Assembly (NCBI GenBank): GCA_000993955.1
Contig: LBZW01000002.1
Location: 1 to 35,554 of the forward strand
Length of the DNA: 35,554 nucleotides
Origin: Candidatus Nomurabacteria bacterium GW2011_GWA2_40_9
GTDB lineage: Bacteria; Patescibacteriota; Minisyncoccia; Phycocordibacterales; UBA9973
Direction of reading: 5' to 3'
Shown: positions 1 to 9,294 of the stretch, piece after piece
Numbering within the stretch: position 1 is the first letter of the stretch
How the letters are laid out: every line of letters begins with the position of its first letter
Notes under the pieces: model-generated
The model's database searches: none
The model's input: only the letters and a program-made list of their open reading frames with translations
What the model was told of the DNA's origin: nothing
Translations under genes and position numbers: made by a program

Positions 1-726
1 CTGGCAGCTGGCAAAGGCAAAAGGATGGGTGGAGATGAGCCAAAAGCCCTAGCTATGCTTCGTGACAAGCCTTTTTTGAGGCATATTTTGGACACTTTGG
101 AGACACTGGATATATCTATAAAGCCTGTCATAGTAGTCGGCCACAAAAAAGAATGCGTGCAAGAGATAATAGGCTCTCATCATACATACGCAGTCCAACA
201 CGAACAGCTGGGCACTGGCCACGCTGTCAGCTCTGCAAAGACAGTATTGCACTCAGACTATCAGACACTCCTAGTGCTCTCTACAGACCAGCCCCTAGTA
301 TCAAAAGAGACCATAGAGAACCTAATAAAAGTTCATAACGAAACAAAAGCCACTATCACCTTGGCCACTGTAGTGTTGCCAGATTTTGCAGAATGGCGAG
401 CAGGGCTCAAAAATTTCGGCAGAATAGTGCGAGGTAGAGATGGCTCTGTAGAGAGCATAGTAGAATTCAAAGATGCAAACGATGAAGAAAAAGAAATCAA
501 AGAAGTAAATCCTGCATTGTATGCATTTGATGCAGATTGGCTTTGGAGAAATATTGATAAAATCAAAAATGAAAATGCTCAGGGTGAATATTATCTCACC
601 TCTCTCATACATATGGCTTTTGAACAAGGAGAAAAGGTGCAAGCTGTCCCTGTGACAAACATCCTAGAAGGACTGCAACCAAACACAAAAGAAGAGCTTG
701 AGGTATTAGAGAAACTTGTTATCTAG
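1..726 (+). CDS. GlmU-like / sugar-phosphate nucleotidyltransferase, 5' truncated by window edge
   Basis: Frame open from base 1: LAAGKGKRMGGDEPKAL (NTP-transferase signature LAAGxGxRM), plus EQLGTGHAV and NPALYAFD motifs. Confidence 0.85.
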   Translation: MAAGKGKRMGGDEPKALAMLRDKPFLRHILDTLETLDISIKPVIVVGHKKECVQEIIGSHHTYAVQHEQLGTGHAVSSAKTVLHSDYQTLLVLSTDQPLVSKETIENLIKVHNETKATITLATVVLPDFAEWRAGLKNFGRIVRGRDGSVESIVEFKDANDEEKEIKEVNPALYAFDADWLWRNIDKIKNENAQGEYYLTSLIHMAFEQGEKVQAVPVTNILEGLQPNTKEELEVLEKLVI

Positions 727-771
727 TGTACTTGAAAATAGTAGTTTAAAAATGTTATAACTAGTTTGTGA

Positions 772-844
772 GAGCGACTAGCTCATTTGGTAGAGCGACT
801 CTTTGACGTAGAGTAGGTGACAGGTTCGATTCCTGTGTCGCTCA
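772..844 (+). tRNA. tRNA-Val (anticodon GAC)
   Basis: Cloverleaf by eye: acceptor GAGCGAC/GTCGCTC, D stem GCTC/GAGC, anticodon stem ACTCT/AGAGT with loop TTGACGT, T arm ACAGG-TTCGATT-CCTGT. CCA not encoded. Confidence 0.93.
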
Positions 845-884
845 CAAAATTGCAAAATTACTAAGTTAAGAATAGAATATAAAT

Positions 885-1607
885 ATGGATAATAATAAAA
901 ACTACATGGCGTTTGGATTGATTTTAGGACTGGCACTGGTCGTCAGTGCGGGGATAGGGTCTTTTACTTTTTATAAACTGCGTTCTATAGACTACATCTC
1001 TACTACAGGCTCTGCAAAAAAACCTGTGGTATCTGACAAAGTAAAATGGACTTCTAGTATCACACGCCCCACTACCCTCTCTACCATAAAAAACGGTTAT
1101 ACTTCTATGAACACTGATCTAAAAGAAGTTAAAAACTTTTTAATATTAAATGGTGTCCCACCCGAATCTATCTCTATCTCTCCTGTCTTTATGAATGAAA
1201 TATACGAACAATACCCAGGCCCAGAAAAAAAATACAATCTAGTTCAAAATATCGAAGTAAATTCTAAAGATGTAAAAAAAATAGATGAACTTTCTAAAAA
1301 CACAGCTCCACTTATCACAAACAAAGGCATGCTCTTCTCTACAAATTCTCTGGAATATTATTATTCAAAATTGCCTGAAGTGCGAGTAGAACTGCTCGCA
1401 AGTGCTGTCGGAGATGCAAAAGCTCGTGCAGAGCAACTCGCAATAGCCGGAGGCAAAACTATCGGCGCACTCCAGTCTGCATCCTCTGGCGTAGTCCAAG
1501 TCATGTCCGCAAACTCAGTCGAAGTCTCCGACTACGGCATGTACGACACATCAAAAATAGACAAAGAGATCATGGTCACGGTGAAAGCTAGTTTTGAGAT
1601 ACGCTAA
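885..1607 (+). CDS. SIMPL (DUF541) domain protein with N-terminal TM segment
   Basis: ORF with N-terminal hydrophobic helix, then ISTTGSAKKPVVSDKVKW... and DAKARAEQLAIAGGKTIGAL, typical of SIMPL/DUF541. Confidence 0.75.
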   Translation: MDNNKNYMAFGLILGLALVVSAGIGSFTFYKLRSIDYISTTGSAKKPVVSDKVKWTSSITRPTTLSTIKNGYTSMNTDLKEVKNFLILNGVPPESISISPVFMNEIYEQYPGPEKKYNLVQNIEVNSKDVKKIDELSKNTAPLITNKGMLFSTNSLEYYYSKLPEVRVELLASAVGDAKARAEQLAIAGGKTIGALQSASSGVVQVMSANSVEVSDYGMYDTSKIDKEIMVTVKASFEIR

Positions 1608-1615
1608 CTATCCCA

Positions 1616-1632
1616 CACATGTCTGACATGTG
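1616..1632. repeat. REP-like palindrome, copy 1 (downstream of RAYT)
   Basis: CACATGTC-T-GACATGTG. Confidence 0.85.
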
Positions 1633-1638
1633 GAGAAT

Positions 1639-2343
1639 TTAGAACTTCTTATCACTGTCATTTTTATATTTTAGCCAATCCAAAATATCTGTATTAAAAT
1701 CTTTTATATTAAAGAAATATTTTGGGAAAGCTTTCAGATCAAGAATTTTATTCTCTTTTCTGTTTTCGCCTGTATGATCTTTGTAACTACTCCAACTATA
1801 TTTAGTTAAAAATTCTAATGATTTTTTTATATCTTTAATTCCATTCTCTTTCCATTTTGGGTCTAACAACCTTATTGGATTTAAATGTATATAAGAAAAA
1901 AGATATTTAGCTTGATTATCTGTCTTTAAATGAGTAGATTTAAACGGTCCCTCAAAAAGAGATCCGGTGCGTTTATATTTTTCATTAAAGTATTTAACAT
2001 AAGCAGTCAATAATTTCCTCATGAATTCAGAAATAGCATTCTTCTCTCCCCACATGTCTGACATGTGGGGATTTATAGTTATATAAATATGAAAATGATT
2101 TGGCATTAAAACCCAAGCGCCAATAGACACAACATGATTCCCTCTTTCAAAATCAAAAGCATCTATCCCTACTTCAACAATATCATCTCTAAATTTGAAG
2201 TTATTTTTAGAGTTACAAACAAAAAGACATTTTATAAAATGATTGTAATCAGTTTCATCTAAAAATATTTTTTGTTTACTGTTCCCTCTACTGTAGATAT
2301 GATAATATTCTCCTTTCACAAAAGGAACTTTTCTAGTTGCCAT
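1639..2343 (-). CDS. RAYT (REP-associated tyrosine transposase, IS200/Y1-like)
   Basis: YYHIYSRGNSKQKIFLDETDYNHFI and VLMPNHFHIYI (HUH motif), YVKYFNEKYKRTGSLFEGPFKS, FSYIHLNPIR: diagnostic of Y1 transposase RAYT proteins. Confidence 0.9.
   Translation of the reverse strand: MATRKVPFVKGEYYHIYSRGNSKQKIFLDETDYNHFIKCLFVCNSKNNFKFRDDIVEVGIDAFDFERGNHVVSIGAWVLMPNHFHIYITINPHMSDMWGEKNAISEFMRKLLTAYVKYFNEKYKRTGSLFEGPFKSTHLKTDNQAKYLFSYIHLNPIRLLDPKWKENGIKDIKKSLEFLTKYSWSSYKDHTGENRKENKILDLKAFPKYFFNIKDFNTDILDWLKYKNDSDKKF
2047..2071. repeat. REP-like palindrome, copy 2 (inside RAYT coding sequence)
   Basis: TCCCCACATGTC-T-GACATGTGGGGA, perfect 12-nt arms with 1-nt centre; encodes NPHMSDMWGE of the RAYT. Confidence 0.9.
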
Positions 2344-2364
2344 ATAAACATTGTAACACGGAAA

Positions 2365-2952
2365 CTATACTTTCTCCACATGTCTGACGTGTGGGAAATA
2401 AAAGTAATTTACCAAATAAGCTACACCACTTCCCAATACAAACCCTCCGAATATATCTATAGGAAAATGCACTCCGGCTGTGATACGAGCTAGGCCTATC
2501 AAAAACGCAAAAGTTATAAAAACATATCCTGCTTTTTTGTGTGATAAGTATATGGCAACAGCTAAGGCCATAAAAAAAGTAGCGTGGCCTGAAGGAAATG
2601 CGTAACCAGACTCTATCCAAAGAGGTGTCACATCAGGTAATACTAAAAAAGGCCGACTCGTGTGAAAAAGAATTTTCAATACATACGCCAAAACCCACGC
2701 AGAAATACTAGAGAAAAAAACCAGAACTATTTCTCTCCACTTTTGCTTAAAATTTAAAAAAGCTTTTTTAAACACCCCAAAGCCCCCAAAGCCTTGCTTT
2801 GGGGTGAAAATATCGTGATGAAATAAGACGAAAATAATAGCAGAAACTATCACAAAGTACGCCAAAGGTTCAGCTATAAAAATAATCACTTTGTCTAAAA
2901 AGACTGACTTATGTGCTAAATTATAAAAAAAATAAAATATATTATTATTCAT
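2365..2952 (-). CDS. PAP2-family phosphatase (membrane)
   Basis: KILFHTSRPF...SGYAFPSGHATFFMALAVAIYL...RITAGVHFPIDIFGGFVLG: PAP2 motifs. Start chosen at MNNNIFYF because upstream codons lie in a palindrome. Confidence 0.85.
   Translation of the reverse strand: MNNNIFYFFYNLAHKSVFLDKVIIFIAEPLAYFVIVSAIIFVLFHHDIFTPKQGFGGFGVFKKAFLNFKQKWREIVLVFFSSISAWVLAYVLKILFHTSRPFLVLPDVTPLWIESGYAFPSGHATFFMALAVAIYLSHKKAGYVFITFAFLIGLARITAGVHFPIDIFGGFVLGSGVAYLVNYFYFPHVRHVEKV
2371..2398. repeat. REP-like palindrome, copy 3 (upstream of RAYT, over PAP2 stop region)
   Basis: TTTCTCCACATGTC-T-GACGTGTGGGAAA; same core with two G-T wobble positions. Confidence 0.8.
2773..2806. repeat. Palindromic element of CCAAAGC-GCTTTGG type, in frame in PAP2 gene
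   Basis: CACCCCAAAGC ... GCTTTGGGGTG, 11-bp arms, 12-nt loop; encodes TPKQGFGGFGV. Confidence 0.75.
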
Positions 2953-2968
2953 ACTATTTAATATTGTT

Positions 2969-3016
2969 CCCCTCTCCATTACTATGGAGAGGGGCTAGGG
3001 GTGAGGGGTGAAGGGT
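2969..3016. repeat. GC-rich palindromic element at folD 3' end
   Basis: CCCCTCTCCAT-TACT-ATGGAGAGGGG followed by GGGGTGAGGGGTGAAGGGTG; encodes folD tail HPSPLTPSPSP. Confidence 0.8.
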
Positions 3017-3848
3017 GAAGGTGCTTTGCTATTTGCAATACATTTCTAAAAAGCATCGCCACAGTCACAGGCCCCACTCCGCCTGGCACTGGAGAAATAA
3101 AAGACACTTTATCTTTTACGGAATCAAAATCTACATCCCCCACTATCGAGCCCGAAGATTCTGAAGTTCCTGCGTCTATTATAATAACTCCTTCTTTTAT
3201 CATGTCGCTTTTTATATACCCACCAACTCCTATACCAGATATTATAACATCTGCATTTTTTATTAATTTTTCTTTATTTTTGCTTTCAGTTTTTCTATCA
3301 ATCACATTATGCGGTAAATTTCTCGAATCAAGCATCCGAGAAACGGGCTTGCCTACCAGATCTCCAGCTCCAAACACAACGATATTTTTATTTTTCAAAT
3401 CTATTTTTAGAGAATCAAGCAGATACATGCACGCTCCTGCTGTCGGTGGTATAGTCATTGGCTTTTCTTTATAAAAAATATTACTCGCATTTTCTCCTAA
3501 ACAATCCACATCGATATGTGTGTCTATATGAGCCAAAACTTTTTTTGTATCTATATATTCTGGTAGAGGCAACTGCACTATCAATCCACACATATTTTCC
3601 AGCTTGTTTAATTTTTCTACTTCTGTTATCAATTCTTCTGTTGTTATATTTTCTTCAAAATATGCATCTTGAAATTTTATACCCAAAAACAGTGCAATCT
3701 TTTTCTTTAAGTTTACATATTGGACAGATGACGAATCAGACCCAACCAACACATCACAAAAAACTGGAACAAAAGAAAGTCTTGAAACTTCTTTTTTTAT
3801 TTCCTCTAGCATCTCTTTACTCAATTTTTTTCCATCAACTATAGTCAT
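2982..3848 (-). CDS. folD: Bifunctional methylenetetrahydrofolate dehydrogenase/cyclohydrolase
   Basis: YVNLKKKIALFLGI, CGLIVQLPLPEYIDTKKVL, DVDCLG, PPTAGACMYLL, VVFGAGDLVGKPVSRML, SPVPGGVGPVTVAML. Confidence 0.95.
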   Translation of the reverse strand: MTIVDGKKLSKEMLEEIKKEVSRLSFVPVFCDVLVGSDSSSVQYVNLKKKIALFLGIKFQDAYFEENITTEELITEVEKLNKLENMCGLIVQLPLPEYIDTKKVLAHIDTHIDVDCLGENASNIFYKEKPMTIPPTAGACMYLLDSLKIDLKNKNIVVFGAGDLVGKPVSRMLDSRNLPHNVIDRKTESKNKEKLIKNADVIISGIGVGGYIKSDMIKEGVIIIDAGTSESSGSIVGDVDFDSVKDKVSFISPVPGGVGPVTVAMLFRNVLQIAKHLHPSPLTPSPSP

Positions 3849-3872
3849 AATTTTATTTATAAAATTTTCCCG

Positions 3873-5003
3873 CTACACCCCGAAAAATTCATTCTTCATA
3901 TCATCTCTATGTGCTGGGCGTTCATACCTGCGCATACTCATTAGTATTCCAAGTCCTGCGAATTCTGTCAACAAGTGCGAGCCACCATAACTCATAAATG
4001 GCAGTGGTATCCCTGTCACAGGGAAAATTCCTAAATTCATTCCTATATTTATGAGTATGTGACTCATAAAATATATAGCTATCCCCATACCAAAAAGCAT
4101 TTCAAAATTCGTTGCCCCTAGTGACGCACTATATAAAATACGCCAAATAACAAAACCATAAAGTAGGATTATAAGTGTGGAACCAACAAATCCCCATTCT
4201 TCAGCAAAGGCGGCGAAAATAAAATCCGCCTGTGGCTCGGGCAAGAATTGCAAACGTGACTGCGTTCCAAAGCCAAGCCCCTTGCCCAAAAGTTGTCCAC
4301 TACCCACAGCGATAGTGGACTGATACACATTGTAACCAGAATCATGAATATCTGCCAATGGATTTAAGAAATTAGAAATTCTATCTTTTTGATATGGAGC
4401 AAATGCAAAGAACCATAGTGTTGCAAAGATAACTGCTGTAGAGGTGAATACTAATAACAAGTGTGTTTTAGAGATACCAGACACAAATACCATACCTATC
4501 CAAATAAAAAATATTATCATCGCTCCACCAAAATCTGGCTGTAAAAGGATAAGAGTAAAAGGAATAAGAGCATAGAATCCAGAGATAAAAATATGTTTAA
4601 AATTTCTGATTTCTACATGACGCCGAGAAAAATATTTAGCTAATACTATGACCAGCACGAGTTTCATCATGTCTGCTGGTTGAAAAGAAAATCCTCCGAA
4701 ATCAAACCAACTCTGTGCTCCATGAGAAACTTTTCCCAAAACAAAAAGTGCTAATAAAATAGTGCAGAAACCAAGAAAAATAAAAACTAAAATATTAGTC
4801 CTTTTTAAAAATCTGAAATCTATGAAAGAAAAAGAAAAAAATACAGCAAAAGAAAGAATGATCCATATGATTTGTTTACCGAAAAAACTACTCCCCCCAT
4901 TCGCCACACCAAAGGACTTCATGGTAAACAGCCCCGCCAAAATAATAGGAATGATAAATGCGACCAAAAGCCAGTCTATTCTTTTTAGAGCTATTTGAAC
5001 CAT
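3873..5003 (-). CDS. rodA: RodA/FtsW/SpoVE family peptidoglycan glycosyltransferase
   Basis: Multi-TM ORF; LQPDFGGAMIIFFIW, YQSTIAVGSGQLLGKGLGFGTQSRLQFLPEPQADFIFAAFAEEWGF, GIPLPFMSYGGSHLL. Confidence 0.92.
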   Translation of the reverse strand: MVQIALKRIDWLLVAFIIPIILAGLFTMKSFGVANGGSSFFGKQIIWIILSFAVFFSFSFIDFRFLKRTNILVFIFLGFCTILLALFVLGKVSHGAQSWFDFGGFSFQPADMMKLVLVIVLAKYFSRRHVEIRNFKHIFISGFYALIPFTLILLQPDFGGAMIIFFIWIGMVFVSGISKTHLLLVFTSTAVIFATLWFFAFAPYQKDRISNFLNPLADIHDSGYNVYQSTIAVGSGQLLGKGLGFGTQSRLQFLPEPQADFIFAAFAEEWGFVGSTLIILLYGFVIWRILYSASLGATNFEMLFGMGIAIYFMSHILINIGMNLGIFPVTGIPLPFMSYGGSHLLTEFAGLGILMSMRRYERPAHRDDMKNEFFGV

Positions 5004-5005
5004 TA

Positions 5006-5803
5006 TTATTTCAACTTAACATCAAAAATATTATACATAGGTATGATTTCTTTGGTTATCACTTTCCGATCAAAAGCTTCTGGCCAAGTGAAATTTATAT
5101 TTACACTCTCTTCTCCCTTGAGGAGTTCTATATATGTACGAGAAGCTGAGATAGCGTTACCTAAATTATCATAAAGAATAGTGACTACATTTAGATCTGG
5201 GACCAGAAAGATAGATTTATTCTTTATGACAGCGCTCAATTTTGGACTAGTGTCTTCATTTTCTAATTTTATATCTTCTACGGAAATATTTAGTTCACTT
5301 GTTTTTTCTGATGGTACTTTTACCCAAGTAGGAACTTCGGTAAATTCAAAAGAAGTATATACAGGCACAGAATTGCCCATATCTATAGCTGATTCAAAGA
5401 TAGCAAATTTACCTGCTGGCGGAATAGAGACTTCTCCTTCTCTTTTGCCTATATAGATATTGTTTGCATCGGCAAAACGGAATTTATATTTTATTTTATA
5501 AATAGCTGTGTCTATATTTTGATTTTCAAGATACGCCACTGTATTGTATCGCCCCGGAACCACACGAAAAGACCGAGCCCAAAGAACAGAGAGCTTGTCT
5601 ACTTCAAATATACAAGCGAGTTGACAAGACCCCCCACAATCCACCCCAGTCTCCGTGCCATTTTGCTTTTTATCACTACAAGTAGCTGGTTTATTTAAAT
5701 ATGGATAACTTACTAAAAACCCTAACACTAGAAAAAATGCGAGTACAATGCTCACATAGAAAATTTGTCTTTTGAAAGCCCATGTCATAGACCCATTATA
5801 CAT
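5006..5803 (-). CDS. Membrane-anchored hypothetical protein with NGxETGVDCGG-C motif
   Basis: N-terminal TM, then CSDKKQNGTETGVDCGGSCQLAC; start possibly at the internal MTWAFKRQ. Confidence 0.7.
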   Translation of the reverse strand: MYNGSMTWAFKRQIFYVSIVLAFFLVLGFLVSYPYLNKPATCSDKKQNGTETGVDCGGSCQLACIFEVDKLSVLWARSFRVVPGRYNTVAYLENQNIDTAIYKIKYKFRFADANNIYIGKREGEVSIPPAGKFAIFESAIDMGNSVPVYTSFEFTEVPTWVKVPSEKTSELNISVEDIKLENEDTSPKLSAVIKNKSIFLVPDLNVVTILYDNLGNAISASRTYIELLKGEESVNINFTWPEAFDRKVITKEIIPMYNIFDVKLK

Positions 5804-5822
5804 TATCTGCTAATATAAATAA

Positions 5823-7064
5823 ATGATTATTTTGAGCATAGAGACTAGTTGCGATGAGACGGGCCTCACTATATTTAAAGCAAAAGGCAACCAAAACAAG
5901 GCTTCTTTTGAGATTCTAGCCACTACCCTATCTTCTCAAGTAAAAATTCATGCACAGTATGGAGGAGTATTCCCCATGATGGCAAAGAGAGAGCACCAGA
6001 AAAATTTACCAATACTTTTCAAAAAAACACTCAAAAAAGCATTTCCTTCCTCCCCTGCCAAGGGGAGGACTGAGGAGGGGTCTGAAGACATTGAACAAAA
6101 AAATCCTGGCATAGATTTGATAGTAGTTACAAGTGGCCCAGGACTCGAACCTGCACTCTGGACTGGGATAGTTTTTGCAAAAGAGCTCGCTCTAAAATAC
6201 AAAATCCCTCTCATTCCCGTGAACCACATGGAGGGACACATACTGTCAGTCTTTGCTAAAAACAAAGGCACATTCACTATTCCCCTCCGTCGCCAAGGCT
6301 CTGGCGGGCAAGCAAAAATTAACTTCCCTATACTGTCTCTACTCGTCTCTGGTGGACACACAGAGCTAGTGCTCATGCGTGACTGGCTGAAATACGAAGT
6401 CATAGGGCAAACACTAGACGACGCAGCCGGTGAAGCATTTGACAAAGTTGCCCGTATGATGGAACTTCCCTATCCTGGAGGACCAGAGATATCTAGATTG
6501 GCGGAAGAATTTAGAAAGAACATTTCTTCCTCCCCTGCCAAGGGGAGGATTGAGGAGGGGTCTGACCCCCTCGCCTTTCAGGCACTCCCCCTTAGCAGGG
6601 GGAGAAAAATCCGTATTCTTCTCCCTCGCCCAATGATGTATTCCAAGAATTTTGATTTCTCTTTCTCTGGACTCAAAACTGCTGTGCTTTATTTGATACG
6701 AGATCTAAAAAAAGAAAATGTGAATATATTAAAAGATGAAAAAATAAAAGCACAGATAGCCTGCGAATTTGAAAATGCAGTTGTAGAAACTTTAGTCTAT
6801 AAGACAAAAAAAGCTATAGAAAAATATGAGGCGAAAACTTTGATAGTAGCAGGTGGTGTATCTGCAAATAAGCACTTGAAAAAAGAAATGCAGAAAATGC
6901 TCAAAGATACAAATTCAAAAACAAAACTTCTCTTCCCTGACAAAAAACTCACCGGAGACAACTCTGTCATGATCGGCGTAGCTGGGTATTTGAAATATAT
7001 AAAAAACAAAATGAAGAATATAAAATTAGATAGTATAAAAGCTGAGGGTAATCTCAAGCTATAA
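5823..7064 (+). CDS. tsaD: tRNA N6-threonylcarbamoyladenosine transferase, with palindrome-encoded insertions
   Basis: ILSIETSCDETGL, VVTSGPGLEPALWTGI, NHMEGHILS, LLVSGGHTELVLM, DDAAGEAFDKVARMM, FSFSGLKTAVL, VAGGVSANKHL. Confidence 0.95.
   Translation: MIILSIETSCDETGLTIFKAKGNQNKASFEILATTLSSQVKIHAQYGGVFPMMAKREHQKNLPILFKKTLKKAFPSSPAKGRTEEGSEDIEQKNPGIDLIVVTSGPGLEPALWTGIVFAKELALKYKIPLIPVNHMEGHILSVFAKNKGTFTIPLRRQGSGGQAKINFPILSLLVSGGHTELVLMRDWLKYEVIGQTLDDAAGEAFDKVARMMELPYPGGPEISRLAEEFRKNISSSPAKGRIEEGSDPLAFQALPLSRGRKIRILLPRPMMYSKNFDFSFSGLKTAVLYLIRDLKKENVNILKDEKIKAQIACEFENAVVETLVYKTKKAIEKYEAKTLIVAGGVSANKHLKKEMQKMLKDTNSKTKLLFPDKKLTGDNSVMIGVAGYLKYIKNKMKNIKLDSIKAEGNLKL
6049..6085. repeat. GC-rich palindromic element in frame in tsaD (copy 1)
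   Basis: CCTCCCCT-GCCA-AGGGGAGG then ACTGAGGAGGGGTCTGA; encodes SSPAKGRTEEGS. Confidence 0.85.
6291..6320. repeat. Short palindromic element in frame in tsaD (CGCCAAGGCTCTGGCGGGC)
   Basis: GTCGCCAAGGCTCTGGCGGGC inside the loop encoding PLRRQGSGGQAK, between conserved blocks GHILSVFAKN and NFPILSLLVSGGHT. Confidence 0.55.
6529..6604. repeat. Composite GC-rich palindromic element in frame in tsaD (copy 2)
   Basis: CCTCCCCTGCCAAGGGGAGG plus ATTGAGGAGGGGTCTGA (near-identical to copy 1), then CTCCCCCT-TAGC-AGGGGGAG; encodes SSPAKGRIEEGSDPLAFQALPLSRGR. Confidence 0.85.
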
Positions 7065-7107
7065 TCTCATGCTTTAAAAAAATACATAGAAATGTTATAT
7101 TTGCTAT

Positions 7108-9294
7108 ATGGAAATAAATGAGAAACTGCTAAAACCATACAATGCAAAAGATACAGAAGACAGGATTTACAAGCTCTGGGAAGAGAGCGGTTTTTTTAAT
7201 CCTGATGTGTGTGTGGAAAAAGGTATTATAGATAAAGACGCAAAACCATTTACTATTATTATGCCTCCGACAAATGCCAATGGCTCACTCCACGCTGGAC
7301 ACGGATTGGTGATGACTATTGAGGATATCATCATACGCTACAAAAGAATGCGTGGATATAAAACATTGTGGCTACCAGGACTCGACCATGCTGGATTTGA
7401 AACACAAATAGTATATGAAAAAAAATTAGAAAAAGAAGGACGAAGTAGATTTGGGATGGATAAAAGAGAATTATATCAAGAAATTCTAGATTTTACTTTA
7501 AATAATTCAAAAAATATAAAAGACCAGATTAAAAAAATTGGGGCATCGTGTGATTGGACTCGAGAAAAATTTACTCTTGACCCTGATATTGTCCAGACTG
7601 TCTATAAAACTTTCAAAAAACTTTACACAGATGATTTAGTATATCGAGGTGAGCGAATAGTATCTTGGTGTTCAAAACATCAAACTTCTTTTTCAGATTT
7701 AGAAATATTAGATGAAGAACGAATAGATAATTTTTATTATTTAAAATATGGTCCTTTTATTATCGCTACTTCCCGCCCAGAAACAAAATTTGGAGATAAA
7801 TATATAGTAATGCATCCTGATGATACACGGTATAGCACATACACACACGGACAAACTATAGATCTAGAATGGATAAACGGCCCTATTACAGCTACTGTGA
7901 TAAAAGATGAACTAGTAGATATGAAATTTGGCACAGGGGTAATGACTATCACACCATGGCATGATGCTACGGATTTTGAAATTGCAGAAAAACATAAATT
8001 AGATAAAGAACAAATAATAGATGAGATGGGCAAACTTCTACCAATAGCAGGAGAATTTGCTGGCATACACATAAACAAAGCTCGCCCTTTAATAATAGAG
8101 AAATTAAAAAATAAAAATCTTGTAGAAAAAATTGAAGAAAATTATAAACATACTGTTCGCACTTGTTACAAATGTAACACTATCATAGAACCACAAATAA
8201 AAAATCAATGGTTTGTAAAGATGAAGCCACTGGCAGAAAAAGTATTAGAAAAAATTAATAATGAAGAAATAACTTATATACCAGAACATTATAAAAAAAT
8301 TACAATAAACTGGCTCAATGATATAAAAGATTGGAATATTTCCAGACAGATAGTATGGGGCATATCGATACCTGCTAAAATTTGCAAAAACTGTGCACAC
8401 GGCATGGCAGATGTTGATAATACAATCACGACATGCTCAAAATGTGGTAGTGAGGTAAAGCAAGATAATGACACCTTTGACACTTGGTTTTCTTCCGGGC
8501 AATGGCCTTTTGCATCACTTGGATATCCTGACAATATAGATTTCAAAAACTTTTATCCGACCAGTGTTATGGAAACTGCTGGGGAAATAATATTTTTTTG
8601 GGTCTCAAGAATGATAATGCTTGGTTTGTATATCACAGACAAATTACCTTTTAAAACAGTTTATTTACACGGCCTTGTCTTGGACGCAAAAGGACTCAAG
8701 ATGAGCAAAAGTAAGGGTAATGTTATAGATCCACTCGTACTGACTGAAAAATACGGTACTGATGCATTTAGGATGGGTATGGTAGTTGGAAATACACCTG
8801 GAACATCGCTCTCGCTTTCTGAAGACAAAATCAGAGCATATAGAAATTTTGCAAATAAGGTATGGAATATAACCAGATTTGTTTTAGATAATACAAAAGA
8901 TATAAAGCACGATGATAACTTTACGAACTATTCTCAATTAGAAAAAGAAAAATTAATACCTGAAATTGATAATTTAATAAGAGAAATTACAAAAGAAATG
9001 GATGAATATAAATTCTACCTTGTTGCAGAAAAGATATACCACTATGTATGGGATAGATTTGCAGATGTTATCATAGAAGAAAGTAAGGTTATTTTTGAAG
9101 GAACAAATGAACAAGAAAAAGAGTCGCGTAAACAATTTCTACTGGGCACACTCGCGAAAATCATAAAGATATTACATCCATTTACACCTTTTGTTACAGA
9201 AGAAATATGGTCTATGCTAGGAAACAATAAAAAATTATTAATGGTTGAAAAATGGCCCTTCGACAAGACTCAGGGTAAACCAAATGATAACTAA
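7108..9294 (+). CDS. valS: Valyl-tRNA synthetase
   Basis: PPTNANGSLHAGHGL (HIGH), WLPGLDHAGFETQ, editing-domain motifs ATSRPETKFGDKYI and GTGVMTITPWHDATDFEIA, KMSKSKGNVIDP. C-terminal coiled coil not seen. Confidence 0.95.
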   Translation: MEINEKLLKPYNAKDTEDRIYKLWEESGFFNPDVCVEKGIIDKDAKPFTIIMPPTNANGSLHAGHGLVMTIEDIIIRYKRMRGYKTLWLPGLDHAGFETQIVYEKKLEKEGRSRFGMDKRELYQEILDFTLNNSKNIKDQIKKIGASCDWTREKFTLDPDIVQTVYKTFKKLYTDDLVYRGERIVSWCSKHQTSFSDLEILDEERIDNFYYLKYGPFIIATSRPETKFGDKYIVMHPDDTRYSTYTHGQTIDLEWINGPITATVIKDELVDMKFGTGVMTITPWHDATDFEIAEKHKLDKEQIIDEMGKLLPIAGEFAGIHINKARPLIIEKLKNKNLVEKIEENYKHTVRTCYKCNTIIEPQIKNQWFVKMKPLAEKVLEKINNEEITYIPEHYKKITINWLNDIKDWNISRQIVWGISIPAKICKNCAHGMADVDNTITTCSKCGSEVKQDNDTFDTWFSSGQWPFASLGYPDNIDFKNFYPTSVMETAGEIIFFWVSRMIMLGLYITDKLPFKTVYLHGLVLDAKGLKMSKSKGNVIDPLVLTEKYGTDAFRMGMVVGNTPGTSLSLSEDKIRAYRNFANKVWNITRFVLDNTKDIKHDDNFTNYSQLEKEKLIPEIDNLIREITKEMDEYKFYLVAEKIYHYVWDRFADVIIEESKVIFEGTNEQEKESRKQFLLGTLAKIIKILHPFTPFVTEEIWSMLGNNKKLLMVEKWPFDKTQGKPNDN

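Noticed and set aside
49-642. Minus-strand ORFs opposite the GlmU-like gene
   Set aside because: No recognisable motifs; the opposite strand has strong nucleotidyltransferase signatures.
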